Below, piece after piece: positions 1-8,019 of a stretch of 64,000 bases of DNA. Source of the DNA: DASPTT01 sp035623275 (lineage in GTDB: Bacteria > Actinomycetota > Acidimicrobiia > Acidimicrobiales > UBA8190). Each line of letters begins with the position of its first letter. Position 1 is the first letter of the stretch. The notes under the pieces were generated by a model that saw only the letters and a program-made list of their open reading frames with translations, made no database searches and had not been told where the DNA came from. The stretch covers positions 1 to 64,000 of the forward strand of contig DASPTT010000009.1 of assembly GCA_035623275.1 (NCBI GenBank). The letters run 5' to 3'. The position numbers and the translations under genes were made by a program.

Positions 1-1
1 A

Positions 2-136
2 GCGATCGTCTCCTTCGTGCTCGCCGGGATCATGGCGGTGCTGACGGTCATCGGCTGGTTCCACTACCGGCGGGTGCCCGAGGCCCAGGACTTCCCCAAG
101 CACCACGAGGAGGAGAAGGAACTCGCCACCGTGTGA
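2..136 (+). CDS. 3' end of an unidentified membrane protein (partial)
   Basis: Only the last 44 codons lie inside the window, ending at TGA 134-136. The visible part begins with a hydrophobic stretch of about 19 residues, followed by a basic boundary (HYRR) and a charged tail rich in Glu, Lys and His. That is the usual layout of a last membrane helix and cytosolic tail of a transporter or other polytopic protein. Too little is present to name a family; membrane location is an inference from hydrophobicity. Confidence 0.6.
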   Translation, partial: AIVSFVLAGIMAVLTVIGWFHYRRVPEAQDFPKHHEEEKELATV

Positions 137-211
137 GCGGGAGCCGGGACCGTCTGGCGGGCAAGTCGCCCGCGGACGAGATCCCGAGGTCGAATACCAG
201 CCAAGACGTTC

Positions 212-230
212 GGGGGCCCACTGGGCCCCC
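212..230. repeat. Perfect 19-bp inverted repeat
   Basis: Nine-base arms GGGGGCCCA and TGGGCCCCC flank a single central C, in the gap between the upstream membrane-protein gene and the ABC ATPase gene. It could be a rho-independent-like hairpin for the upstream gene (there is no T tract) or an operator for the downstream exporter. The sequence does not decide between these. Confidence 0.5.
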
Positions 231-350
231 GATACGCGTCTGCGTTGTATTGGATCGCCCGACAGGGCCCGGCGGGCCGGCCGGGCGTGTGGCAACGAGG
301 GACCTCCCCGATGCCTCCCTGAGGTGCGGCCGGCTTCCTAGAGTGAGCCG

Positions 351-1247
351 GTGTCCGACGTCCTCGAGCTCCGGGGCCTGACCCGCCACTACGGGGAGAT
401 CACCGCGCTCGACGACCTGAGCTTCACGGTTCCCTCGGGGCAGGTGGTGGGGTTCCTCGGCCCGAACGGCGCCGGCAAGACGACCACGATGCGCGCCATC
501 TTCGGCCTCGTCGACCTGGACGCCGGCTCGGTGCGATGGAACGGCACCGCGGTCACGCAACGGGAGCGCCGCCGCTTCGGCTACATGCCCGAGGAGCGAG
601 GTCTCTACCCGGGGATGCGGGTGGGCGAGCAGCTCGAGTACCTCGGGCGGCTCCATGGCATGAGCGCCCGTGAGGCAGCCAGCGCCACCCGGGCCTGGCT
701 GGAACAGCTCGGTCTCGCCGAGCGCGTCGACAGCCGCGTCGACAGCCTCTCCCACGGCAACCAGCAGCGGGTCCAGCTGGTGTCGGCCCTGATGCACGAA
801 CCCGATCTCCTGGTCCTGGACGAGCCGCTCGCCGGCCTCGACCCCACGGGCATCGACGACATCGGACAGGTGCTGATCCACCAGGCGCGCTCGGGTCGCT
901 GTGTGCTCTTCTCGAGCCACCAGCTCGACCAGGTCGAGGACCTCTGCGAGTCGGTGACGATCATCGACCACGGCCGCCTCGTCGTGTCGGGGCGTGTCGA
1001 CGACCTGGCCGCCCAGGGGCAGCGACGCCTGGTCGTCCGGGTGGAAGGCGATCGCGACGGGCAATGGGCCCGAGGACTCCCCGGCGTCTCGGTGTCGGAG
1101 GCGAGCGGCGGCGCCGTGCGCCTCGTGCTGGAGGCGTCCGTCGACAGCGACGAGGTCCTCCGTGCCGCGACGCACGCCGGGCGGGTGACCGAGTTCGTCT
1201 TCGAGCGCCGGCGCATGTCGGAGGTCTTCCGCGAGGCGATGGCGTGA
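351..1247 (+). CDS. ABC exporter ATP-binding protein (NatA-like)
   Basis: 298-residue ATPase that would power the permease encoded immediately downstream at the cytoplasmic membrane. Walker A GPNGAGKTT is at about residues 37-45, the signature LSHGNQQR at 133-140, and Walker B LLVLDEP at 153-159. It also has a Q-loop region and a C-terminal extension of about 80 residues, as in the NatA/YhaQ family of sodium- or drug-efflux ATPases. The start is GTG. The stop overlaps the permease start by four bases (GTGA), so the two are translationally coupled. The substrate is not deducible; NatA-type Na+ efflux is a family analogy only. Confidence 0.9.
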   Translation: MSDVLELRGLTRHYGEITALDDLSFTVPSGQVVGFLGPNGAGKTTTMRAIFGLVDLDAGSVRWNGTAVTQRERRRFGYMPEERGLYPGMRVGEQLEYLGRLHGMSAREAASATRAWLEQLGLAERVDSRVDSLSHGNQQRVQLVSALMHEPDLLVLDEPLAGLDPTGIDDIGQVLIHQARSGRCVLFSSHQLDQVEDLCESVTIIDHGRLVVSGRVDDLAAQGQRRLVVRVEGDRDGQWARGLPGVSVSEASGGAVRLVLEASVDSDEVLRAATHAGRVTEFVFERRRMSEVFREAMA

Positions 1248-2644
1248 AGATCCTCATCGTCCTCGGCATCGGCGCCGTCGTCCTCGGCGTCCGGCTCTGG
1301 TTGCGCCGGCACGGGCGTGGGGCGCGTCCTGGCCCTGCCGACGAGCGGGTCGCTGCCGAAGAGCGGGTCGCTGCCGAAGAGCGCGAGGTGACCGGCAGGG
1401 ACGGCAAGGCGGCGGTCGGGGAGACCGGGCGCAAGGAGCGGCGAGGTCCTCTGCTCGGGGACGTGGGGCTCGTCGCCGGACGGGAGGTGCGCGAGCGCCT
1501 GCGCGGGCGGGTCTTTCGGATCGGCACCCTGATCATCCTGCTCGTCGTGGCCGCCGCCATCGTGATCCCGACCCTGCGAAGCGGGAAGCCCGCGCCGCAG
1601 CGGGTCGGCGTCGTCGGATCGCTCCCCCCGCACGCGGAGGCGGCCCTGGTCGCCGCCGGGCCGAGCCTCGGCACGACGGTACGGGTGGTGCACGAGCCGA
1701 GCCTCTCGAGCGCGCAGGACGACCTGCGGGCGAATCGGGTGGACCTCGTGGTGGTCGACGGCCGACGGATCCTGGTCGACAAGGCCATCAACCCCACGGA
1801 CACGTCCACCACGGCACAGCTCGTGCGCGCCCTGGCCGCAGGACTGGGACTCCAACGGGCGTACGACACCGCCGGCCTGTCGCCGGCGCAGGTGGAGCAG
1901 GTGTCGCACGCCGTGCCGATCCCGGTCACGAGCCTGCAGCCCTCGCCCCAGGGCACCACCCGGACCACGTCGGTGATCGGCGTGATCCTGATCTTCGTGA
2001 TGCTCACCCAGTACAACACGTGGATCCTGGTGGGGGTCATGGAGGAGAAGGCGAGCCGCGTCGTCGAGGTGCTCCTCGCCGCGCTCCGGCCGCTGCAGCT
2101 GCTCTCCGGCAAGGTGCTGGGGATCGGCCTGGTGGCGATGGGCCAGGCCGCCCTCATCGTCGTCTTCGCCCTGGCGCTGGCCAAGGGGGTGGGGTCGAGC
2201 CTCCTCCACGGCACGGCACCGGCCGAGCTGGCCAGCGCGCTGGTCTGGCTGGTCCTCGGCTACGCCTTCTACTGCTGGGTGTATGCCGCGGCCGGCTCGA
2301 CCGTGGAGCGCCAGGAGCAGATCCAGAGCCTGGCCTTCCCGCTCAGCCTGCCGATGCTCGTCGGCTACATCATGGCACTGACCGTGGCCGGCACCGGTGA
2401 CGTGAGCCTGTTCTTCCGCGTGCTCGCCTATCTCCCGCCGACCGCCATGTTCGCCATGCCGGTCCTGGTCGGCTTGAACAAGGTCGCCTGGTGGGGCTTC
2501 GCCCTGTCGGTGCTCATCACCGTGGTCAGCACGGTGGCGGTCGCCCGGTTCGCCGCCCGCGTGTACCGGCGGTCCATCCTGCGCACGGGTCAGCGGGTGC
2601 GTCTCCGGGAAGCGATCGCCGGGCATGCCGTGTCGGTCCGGTAG
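1244..2644 (+). CDS. ABC exporter permease (NatB-like, ABC-2 type)
   Basis: 466-residue membrane partner of the preceding ATPase. It starts at a GTG overlapping the ATPase stop. Helix 1 lies at the N-terminus, followed by a charged linker containing a duplicated 18-bp unit (residues about 34-45). A second helix comes near residue 95, then a large extracytoplasmic domain of about 140 residues, then about five helices in the C-terminal half. The EEKASRVVEVLL segment is characteristic of NatB/ABC-2 permeases. Together the pair should form one exporter of unknown substrate. Confidence 0.88.
   Translation: MKILIVLGIGAVVLGVRLWLRRHGRGARPGPADERVAAEERVAAEEREVTGRDGKAAVGETGRKERRGPLLGDVGLVAGREVRERLRGRVFRIGTLIILLVVAAAIVIPTLRSGKPAPQRVGVVGSLPPHAEAALVAAGPSLGTTVRVVHEPSLSSAQDDLRANRVDLVVVDGRRILVDKAINPTDTSTTAQLVRALAAGLGLQRAYDTAGLSPAQVEQVSHAVPIPVTSLQPSPQGTTRTTSVIGVILIFVMLTQYNTWILVGVMEEKASRVVEVLLAALRPLQLLSGKVLGIGLVAMGQAALIVVFALALAKGVGSSLLHGTAPAELASALVWLVLGYAFYCWVYAAAGSTVERQEQIQSLAFPLSLPMLVGYIMALTVAGTGDVSLFFRVLAYLPPTAMFAMPVLVGLNKVAWWGFALSVLITVVSTVAVARFAARVYRRSILRTGQRVRLREAIAGHAVSVR
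1343..1378 (+). repeat. In-frame 2 x 18-bp tandem repeat in the permease gene
   Basis: Two identical 18-bp units (GAGCGGGTCGCTGCCGAA) followed by a partial third encode ERVAAE twice in the cytosolic linker after the first helix. The unit length is a multiple of three, so the reading frame is kept. Confidence 0.85.
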
Positions 2645-2666
2645 GCGACGATCGGCTGAGGACCTC

Positions 2667-3752
2667 CTACGGACCGCACCACGTGAGCCAGCTGCCGTGG
2701 GGATGCACGAAACCCAGGACATCGGCGTGGTGGCGACCACCTTCGAACACCACGGCCCCGAGGAGGTCGGGCACGGGGGCCTCGGACGCGGGCATGGGCG
2801 GCGCGTCGGCGTTGTCGAGCAGCTCGACCGTCCCTCTGCCCTCGGCGCTGAGCCAGGCGAGGGGACGGTGGGCGGACTCCCGGAGGAGGGTGGCTGCGAA
2901 GCGGGCGCGGTCCTCGGCCTGCAGGTAGGCGAACGCCCATGTGGTGACGACAACGGGCACCGCGCCGGCCGGGAGGGTCGCCAGGACCCCCGGCAACGTG
3001 TCGTTGGCGTCCCCCGCCACGACCGTCGGCGGGTCCTCCTGCGCCAGCCGGATGGCCGCGGCCGTGCGCTCGAGGCGACCCGTGTCGGGCCAGACGCACG
3101 CCAGCAGCCATCGGGCGTCCTCCGGGTCGTCCAGACGGACCGGCGAGCGGTCGATGCCCACACGCGCCGCGAGGGCCGGGAGGTGCGGCGCGATGGGGGG
3201 ATCACCCCCGATCACCTCGCAGCGGATCCGCACCGGTGAGGACGCCGGCCCGGTCGACCCGTGTCGCGGGTAGTCGAGCCGATAGCGGTCGCACAACAGG
3301 TTGAGCCCCGCGCTGGCGCCCACGTCGACCAGGGCGAGGGGCTCGCCCAGGCGCGCCGCCAGCCAGGTGAGTCCGGGGCCGATGACGGCGCTGCGACCGC
3401 ACTCGTTGGTCTGGATGTGACGGGTGGCCAGGCGCGCCGCGACGTCGTCGCGATGGCTCCGGCAGAGCTCGAGGAACAGGGGGGCCGGGTCGGCAGCCGA
3501 CCGGCCCGCGTAGACGTCGGCCAACGGGTGCTCCACGCCGGCGAGGAGCACGTCGTGCACCGCGGCGAAGAGCGCGGGTGGCATGTGGGCCGACGGCGGT
3601 GCGGCGGCGATCAGGCCGAGCACCTCCTCGTCCTGCGCCACGGCGGCGGCGATCCGCTCGTAGATCGGGGAGTAGCCGCGGCACTGCGTCGCCCCGAACC
3701 AGCGCCACAGCTCCGCCAGGGCCGCCCGTTGGTCTGCCACCCCGCCGGTCAC
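2667..3752 (-). CDS. DUF2332 family protein
   Basis: 361-residue soluble protein matching the DUF2332 family, common in actinomycetes and of unknown function. Family-like segments are seen at the N-terminus (QCRGYSPIYERIA), in the middle (LVDVGASAGLNLLCDRY) and at the C-terminus (VLGFVHPHGSWLTW). The VDVGASAG segment resembles the glycine-rich SAM-binding motif of class I methyltransferases, so a methyltransferase-like fold is possible but unproven. It starts with GTG without a strong ribosome site; a second GTG four codons in is an alternative. It is convergent with the upstream ABC genes and sits alone. Confidence 0.82.
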   Translation of the reverse strand: MTGGVADQRAALAELWRWFGATQCRGYSPIYERIAAAVAQDEEVLGLIAAAPPSAHMPPALFAAVHDVLLAGVEHPLADVYAGRSAADPAPLFLELCRSHRDDVAARLATRHIQTNECGRSAVIGPGLTWLAARLGEPLALVDVGASAGLNLLCDRYRLDYPRHGSTGPASSPVRIRCEVIGGDPPIAPHLPALAARVGIDRSPVRLDDPEDARWLLACVWPDTGRLERTAAAIRLAQEDPPTVVAGDANDTLPGVLATLPAGAVPVVVTTWAFAYLQAEDRARFAATLLRESAHRPLAWLSAEGRGTVELLDNADAPPMPASEAPVPDLLGAVVFEGGRHHADVLGFVHPHGSWLTWCGP

Positions 3753-3838
3753 AGGGGCAATCTAGGCCGCACGGCCGGCCCCGGATTGATGACCTTGGGC
3801 CCTGGGAGCCCCTTCGGGCGGCGGCGAAGCTTTGACGG

Positions 3839-4033
3839 ATGACCATTGAGAGCTTCGAGCCCCGCTGCGCCCGGCTGGGGTGCACGGCCGACGCCGAGGA
3901 ACGTGCACCCGGCATCTATTGGTGCGACGAGCATTGGCAGACGTTGTGCGACGCCTACACGCGGCAATCGGCGGCCGGCGCCGGTGCCGGAGGCGTGACG
4001 GGCGAGGCCGCGCAGGTCAGTCGGCGAGCTTGA
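3839..4033 (+). CDS. Small Cys-rich hypothetical protein
   Basis: 64-residue reading frame with strong GC bias at third codon positions, supporting real coding. The first half holds C10, C15, C29, H32 and C38 (CARLGCT and WCDEHW), a spacing that could bind one zinc ion. The second half is Ala/Gly-rich and probably disordered. Its last 17 bases overlap the 3' end of the convergent acyltransferase gene. I do not recognise a family; the zinc idea is an inference from residue spacing. Confidence 0.55.
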   Translation: MTIESFEPRCARLGCTADAEERAPGIYWCDEHWQTLCDAYTRQSAAGAGAGGVTGEAAQVSRRA

Positions 4034-5414
4034 CGAGCTCCCGCATGCCCTCCTCGATGCCGCGGGCAAGCACCCCGACGTCGGGCGCGCCGTCGTAGTC
4101 ACCGGTCACGCCGAAGGTGACCTCGCCGTCGTAGGAGAAGATGGCCACCCCCACCCGCACCTGCCCCGCCAACGGGACGTAGGGGTAGACCCGCTGCATG
4201 CGCCGGCCCAGCACGTACAGCGGCAGCTGCGGGCCGGGGACGTTGGTGGTCACGGTGTTGACGTTGCGTTGCGGCGCCTTGGTGGCGATCCTTGCGCCCA
4301 GGGCGAGGAGCATGGGCGGCGCGAACCCGGACAGGGACGTGAGCGCCTCGCCCGCGACGGCCTGGCGCGACTCCTTGAGCCCGTCGAGCTGGATGCTCAC
4401 CTCCCGCAGGCGCTCGACCGGGTCGTCGATCCCCACGGGCAGTTCCGCCCACATCGCCGAGACCCTGTTCTCGAAGGTCCCGTCGCCCACCGCCGTCCCC
4501 GACGCGTTGCGGCTCCGCACCGACACCGGCACCAGGGTGCGGACGATGCGGTCGACCGACTCACCGCGGGCGAGGAGCAGGTCCCGGAACCCCGCGGTGA
4601 TGGCCGCCAGCACCACGTCGTTGAAGGTGCCGCCGAGGTGCTTGCGGACCTTCTTGATGTCGTCGACCGTGGTGACGGCCCAGGCGTGGCACCGGTGCGG
4701 CCCGATGGGCCCGTTGAGGCTCGACGCCGGTGTGCGGCGCACGAGGCCGGCCATCGCCCCGAGCCCGCGCCCGACGTCGAGCACCTGCCCCAGCGCGGCC
4801 CGGGGCACGCGCGTCGCCGCGCGTGCGGCCCGGAACTGCTCATAGGGGCTACGGGCCATGGAGGCCAGCGCGGCGCGAGCCAGCGCCGTGGAGGAGGGCA
4901 CGGGCGCCGGGGTCCACCGCTCGGGCTCGACGGCGGGCGGGTCCGGGACGATGTCGAGCAGCAGCGTGAGCAGCTCGACCCCCGAGACGCCGTCGACCAT
5001 CGAATGGTGCACCTTGGAGATGAGCGCCCACCGGCCGTCCTCCACGCCCTCCACCGCCCACAACTCCCACAGGGGCCGGGAGCGGTCCAGCCGCTGGCTC
5101 ATGATGCGCCCCACCACCCGCCGCAGCTCGGGCTCGCCGCCGGGGGCGGGCAGCGCCGTGTGGCGCAGGTGGTACTGCAGGTTGAAGTGGGGGTCGTCCA
5201 CCCACACCGGCCGGCCCAGCTGCAGCGGCACGAAACGGACCGACTGGCGGTACCGGGGGGCCTGGTGGAGCTTGCCTGCGATCATGGCGGCCAGCTCCTC
5301 GAACCTGGGGGCGGGCGCCTCGAGCAGCAGGACCGCGCCGATGTGCATGTGGCTGACGCCGTCCTCGACGTGCAAGAAGGTGGCGTCCAGCGGGCTCATC
5401 CGGTCAGGGGCCAT
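4017..5414 (-). CDS. WS/DGAT-type O-acyltransferase (wax ester / triacylglycerol synthase)
   Basis: 465-residue acyltransferase that would transfer fatty acyl-CoA to long-chain alcohols or diacylglycerol to make storage lipids at the inner face of the membrane. The catalytic HHSMVDG motif (HHxxxDG) is at residues 136-142. The conserved N-terminal MSPLDATFLHVED segment and a C-terminal NVPGPQ segment are also present. The ATG at 5414 was chosen because GGGAGG lies just upstream and the family homology begins there; a longer frame exists but is low-complexity. Single gene, with its promoter region in the large gap to its right. Confidence 0.92.
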   Translation of the reverse strand: MAPDRMSPLDATFLHVEDGVSHMHIGAVLLLEAPAPRFEELAAMIAGKLHQAPRYRQSVRFVPLQLGRPVWVDDPHFNLQYHLRHTALPAPGGEPELRRVVGRIMSQRLDRSRPLWELWAVEGVEDGRWALISKVHHSMVDGVSGVELLTLLLDIVPDPPAVEPERWTPAPVPSSTALARAALASMARSPYEQFRAARAATRVPRAALGQVLDVGRGLGAMAGLVRRTPASSLNGPIGPHRCHAWAVTTVDDIKKVRKHLGGTFNDVVLAAITAGFRDLLLARGESVDRIVRTLVPVSVRSRNASGTAVGDGTFENRVSAMWAELPVGIDDPVERLREVSIQLDGLKESRQAVAGEALTSLSGFAPPMLLALGARIATKAPQRNVNTVTTNVPGPQLPLYVLGRRMQRVYPYVPLAGQVRVGVAIFSYDGEVTFGVTGDYDGAPDVGVLARGIEEGMRELVKLAD

Positions 5415-5977
5415 GGCGTCCTCCCGTCCCGTCCTCGGTGGCCGGGCCTCCCGGCCGAGCACGACGGGAACGGTACCGCCCCCGGCGTCGACGTGACGGG
5501 CGGAGCCGACGCCGGCGGCGGACCGTATGTCTGCGCGCCCGTCCCCGGACGCGGCGAGGCCCCGAGTAGCCGGTGCGACCGAAGTCGCCCACACTCCTCG
5601 GGGCCAACGCCCTCGGCACGATGGTCGTCCCCACCCAGGGTCGGACGACCCCCGGTTACGGACACCGTCCCGTTCGGTCCCAGGGAACCTCGCGGCACGG
5701 GAACCAACCTGCCTGACCGGGAACCCGTCTCCGCTCTCCCTCCGGTCGATCTCGCCTCGCGGCGTCGTTCCGGGCTTCCTTCGGTCGTGGTCCGTCCGGC
5801 TGGTGACACTTTGCGCCCGCGCCGGAACGAGGTCAATAGCCCTTGGCGAAATCCCGAGCTTCTCCAGAGTTTTCTCCCACCCGTCCCCAGCACCGGCGCG
5901 CTCTTCCCCAATTCCCGCGCGCTTGTCCCCAGGTGTTCCCCAGCGCGTGGGACCCCTCGTGGTCTTCGTCGCCGCGT
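5415..5977. other. 563-bp gene-free stretch with phased TCCCCA motifs
   Basis: No convincing reading frame or RNA gene is visible here; the open frames are Pro/Arg/Ser-rich and lack a ribosome site. The left end carries the ribosome site of the acyltransferase gene. Near the right end four TCCCCA motifs start at 5884, 5905, 5926 and 5937, spaced 21, 21 and 11 bp. Looser versions occur at about 5861 and 5873. The part from about 5800 to 5900 is somewhat less GC-rich than its surroundings. Confidence 0.6.
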
Positions 5978-6748
5978 TCAGCGGCGGCGCCGGGGGACGA
6001 CGGCGAGATCGCCGTCAGGAGTCCGCATGACGGTGACCCCGTGCCCGAAACGCCGGGCGAGCACCGTCTCGTCGAGGACCACCTCCGGGGGACCGGTCGC
6101 CGCCACCCGCCCCTCGACGAGCAGCACCAGCCGATCGGCGAATTGGCCGGCGAGGGTCAGGTCGTGCATGGCGCTGAGCACCGTGAGGCCGCGCTCGGCT
6201 CGCAGCGCGTCGATCAGTTCCAGCGCGTCGACCCGGCGGCCCAGGTCGAGCGCGCTGGTCGGCTCGTCGAGCAGCAGCACGGGCGCCTCCTGGGCCAGCG
6301 CCCGGGCGAGCACCAGGCGCTGGAGCTCTCCCCCCGACAGCGTGGTCAGCGCCCGGTCGACCAGGACCCCCAAGTCGAGCCGCTCGAGCACGTGCGCGGC
6401 GGCAGCTCGATCCGCGCCGGTCTCGCTGCCCAGGTAGGCGATGTGCGGCGTGCGGCCGAGCAGCACGTAGTCGGCCACCGTCATGTCGGCGGGAAGCTCC
6501 GGCTGCTGGGGCACGTAGGACACGAGCTGGGCCAGCCGGCGCCGGCCCAGCTCGCCGGTGGGCTCGCCATCGATGCGCACGGATCCCAGGTGCTCGACGA
6601 GGCCGGCGATGCTGCGAAGGAGGGTGGTCTTGCCCGCGCCGTTGGGCCCGATGAGCGCGACCCACTCCCCCGTGGCCACCGACTCGGTCACGCCCGCCAA
6701 CGCCGTGACGCCGTCGTAGCGGACGCTCAGGTCCCGGAGCTCGATCAC
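5978..6748 (-). CDS. btuD: Cobalamin/iron-siderophore type ABC ATP-binding protein (BtuD-like)
   Basis: 256-residue ATPase of the FecE/BtuD branch, expected to drive vitamin B12 uptake with the binding protein encoded upstream. Walker A GPNGAGKTT is at residues 34-42, the signature LSGGELQ at 137-143, and Walker B followed by LLLDEPTSALD at about 158-168. It lies 10 bp downstream of btuF on the same strand. Both genes sit behind the cobalamin riboswitch, which is why I assign B12 rather than iron-siderophore. Its 3' end is followed by a gene-free region, and no FecCD/BtuC permease gene is adjacent. Confidence 0.85.
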   Translation of the reverse strand: MIELRDLSVRYDGVTALAGVTESVATGEWVALIGPNGAGKTTLLRSIAGLVEHLGSVRIDGEPTGELGRRRLAQLVSYVPQQPELPADMTVADYVLLGRTPHIAYLGSETGADRAAAAHVLERLDLGVLVDRALTTLSGGELQRLVLARALAQEAPVLLLDEPTSALDLGRRVDALELIDALRAERGLTVLSAMHDLTLAGQFADRLVLLVEGRVAATGPPEVVLDETVLARRFGHGVTVMRTPDGDLAVVPRRRR

Positions 6749-6758
6749 GCCGAGCCGA

Positions 6759-7697
6759 TCATCCCGTCGACGAGCCGTTGACGGCCGCGGCCACCTGCGC
6801 CAGGAGCTCCGCGATCCTGGGTCCCCAGCGCGACGCCACGTCGTCGTCGAGGTTCACGACGTGGCCCAGGCGCACGGCCGCGATGGTGTCCCACCCCGGG
6901 CGTGCCGCGACCGTTTGCGGCGTGGCGCCGCAGCACTTGGTGTCGGCAAGGAAGATGTAGCTGGGGTCGGCGGCGATGATCGACTCGCCGGAGAGCTGCG
7001 GGTACTGCGACCCCGCGCCCCCGGCCGCGTCGGCGATGTCGTGCAGGCCCAGGAGGCCGAGGACCTGGCCGATGAAGGTGGACGACGTGGCGGAGTAATA
7101 GGTGGGATCGAGCTCGTAGTAATAGGTGGTGTGCGCGGGCACGTGGGTGCCGGCCAGCACCTGGTGGATCTTGGCCTGCATGGAGGACACCTCCGCCTGC
7201 GCGCCGCCGACGTTGCCGGTGGCCGCTCCGAGCATCCGGATCTGCGCGTAGGCGTCGTCGAGGGTGCTCGCCGCCGGCAGCGCCAGCACGGGGACCCCCG
7301 CCGCCGCCAGGTGCCCCGTCAGCCCCGTGGTGTCCTGCGCCGTCACGACCAGGTCCGGCTGGTAGGCCAGGATCGCCTCGACGTTGGGCGTCACCCCCGA
7401 CAGCTGGGTCATGGGGACACCGGGCGGGTAGTTCGAGTCGTTGTCGACGGCCTTGACCTGATGGCCGGCGCCCATGGCGTAGAGCATCTCGGTCGCGGTG
7501 GGCGACAGCGAGATCACGGCGGTGGGCCGCTTGGGGACCTGGACCACGCCGTTGGAGGCGTGGAGCGTGACCGGGAAGCCGCCGGCGGCCACGGTGCTCC
7601 CGGTGCCCGCGCTCGAGGTGCTCGAGCAGGCGCCGGCCAGGGCCAGCGGCACCAGACAGGTCGCGGCGAGCGCCGCTCGTCGCAGGTTGGCAAACAT
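6759..7697 (-). CDS. btuF: Cobalamin-binding lipoprotein of an ABC importer (BtuF-like)
   Basis: 312-residue periplasmic-type binding protein. A basic N-terminus and hydrophobic segment end in a lipobox (LAGAC) near residue 24, so it should be a membrane-anchored lipoprotein. The TEMLYAMGAG and DSNYPPG segments match the BtuF/FhuD class. The ATG at 7697 was preferred over one 16 codons upstream. It has GGAGG at the right distance, the signal peptide begins there, and the riboswitch expression platform folds onto exactly this ribosome site. Confidence 0.88.
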   Translation of the reverse strand: MFANLRRAALAATCLVPLALAGACSSTSSAGTGSTVAAGGFPVTLHASNGVVQVPKRPTAVISLSPTATEMLYAMGAGHQVKAVDNDSNYPPGVPMTQLSGVTPNVEAILAYQPDLVVTAQDTTGLTGHLAAAGVPVLALPAASTLDDAYAQIRMLGAATGNVGGAQAEVSSMQAKIHQVLAGTHVPAHTTYYYELDPTYYSATSSTFIGQVLGLLGLHDIADAAGGAGSQYPQLSGESIIAADPSYIFLADTKCCGATPQTVAARPGWDTIAAVRLGHVVNLDDDVASRWGPRIAELLAQVAAAVNGSSTG

Positions 7698-7698
7698 C

Positions 7699-7727
7699 TC
7701 ATCCTCCATCGGGTCGGCGGAGGACGA
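7699..7727 (-). promoter_or_regulatory. Shine-Dalgarno-sequestering hairpin in the btuF leader
   Basis: In the transcript, TCGTCCTCC (7727 to 7719) can pair with GGAGGATGA (7707 to 7699) across an 11-nt loop. This is a nine-pair stem with one G-U pair that buries the btuF ribosome site. Upstream, GGAGGA at 7778 to 7773 could pair with the same UCCUCC and release it. This is the arrangement expected for a translation-controlling riboswitch; the alternative pairing is my inference. Confidence 0.65.
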
Positions 7728-7794
7728 AGAGAGCCCGCTCGACACCCGACGGGGCGCCCAACGAACCGCCCTTCCTCCGAGGACTGGTGTCGTC

Positions 7795-7925
7795 GACGCA
7801 GCACAGGCGACCGGACTCGTCCCCGTGTCGGGGCATTACCGTTGCGGGACAGCTCCGGGATCGCACCGGAGTTCGCTGTCGTCTGCGTCACCACGGTGGC
7901 TGCCGTGGCGCAGGCAGACTAGCCC
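7795..7925 (-). promoter_or_regulatory. Cobalamin (adenosylcobalamin) riboswitch
   Basis: The leader of btuF-btuD contains the diagnostic conserved core: CCGGTG, then TCCCGGAGCTGTCCCGCAAC followed by GGTA (7871 to 7837). It is followed 18 nt later by a B12-box-like element GAGTCCGGTCGCCTGTGC (7818 to 7801). This order and spacing match the known B12 riboswitch aptamer. Cobalamin binding should lower expression of the uptake genes. Outer boundaries are approximate, set by the flanking complementary stretches. Confidence 0.9.
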
Positions 7926-8019
7926 GCGGGCCGGATGGTCGCATGTTCGGCACCCTGGCCGTCGCGCCCGCTCCCGGGCGGGCGCTCGCCGGTGCGGTGG
8001 CCCTCGTCTGGGCGAGAGG

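Noticed and set aside
605..3205. Long opposite-strand open frame (866 codons) across the NatAB-like genes
   Set aside because: It runs antisense to two well-supported ABC genes; its translation is Arg/Pro/Ser-rich with no family pattern. Only its far end is real coding, and that belongs to the DUF2332 gene in another frame.
5415..5977. Chromosomal replication origin
   Set aside because: The TGGGGA motifs are only near-matches to DnaA boxes, no clear AT-rich unwinding region is present, and dnaA/dnaN are not adjacent. Kept only as a phased motif array.
5527..6030. Possible gene filling the large gap
   Set aside because: The 167-codon frame is Pro/Ser/Arg-rich, lacks a ribosome site, and overlaps the 3' end of btuD on the other strand.
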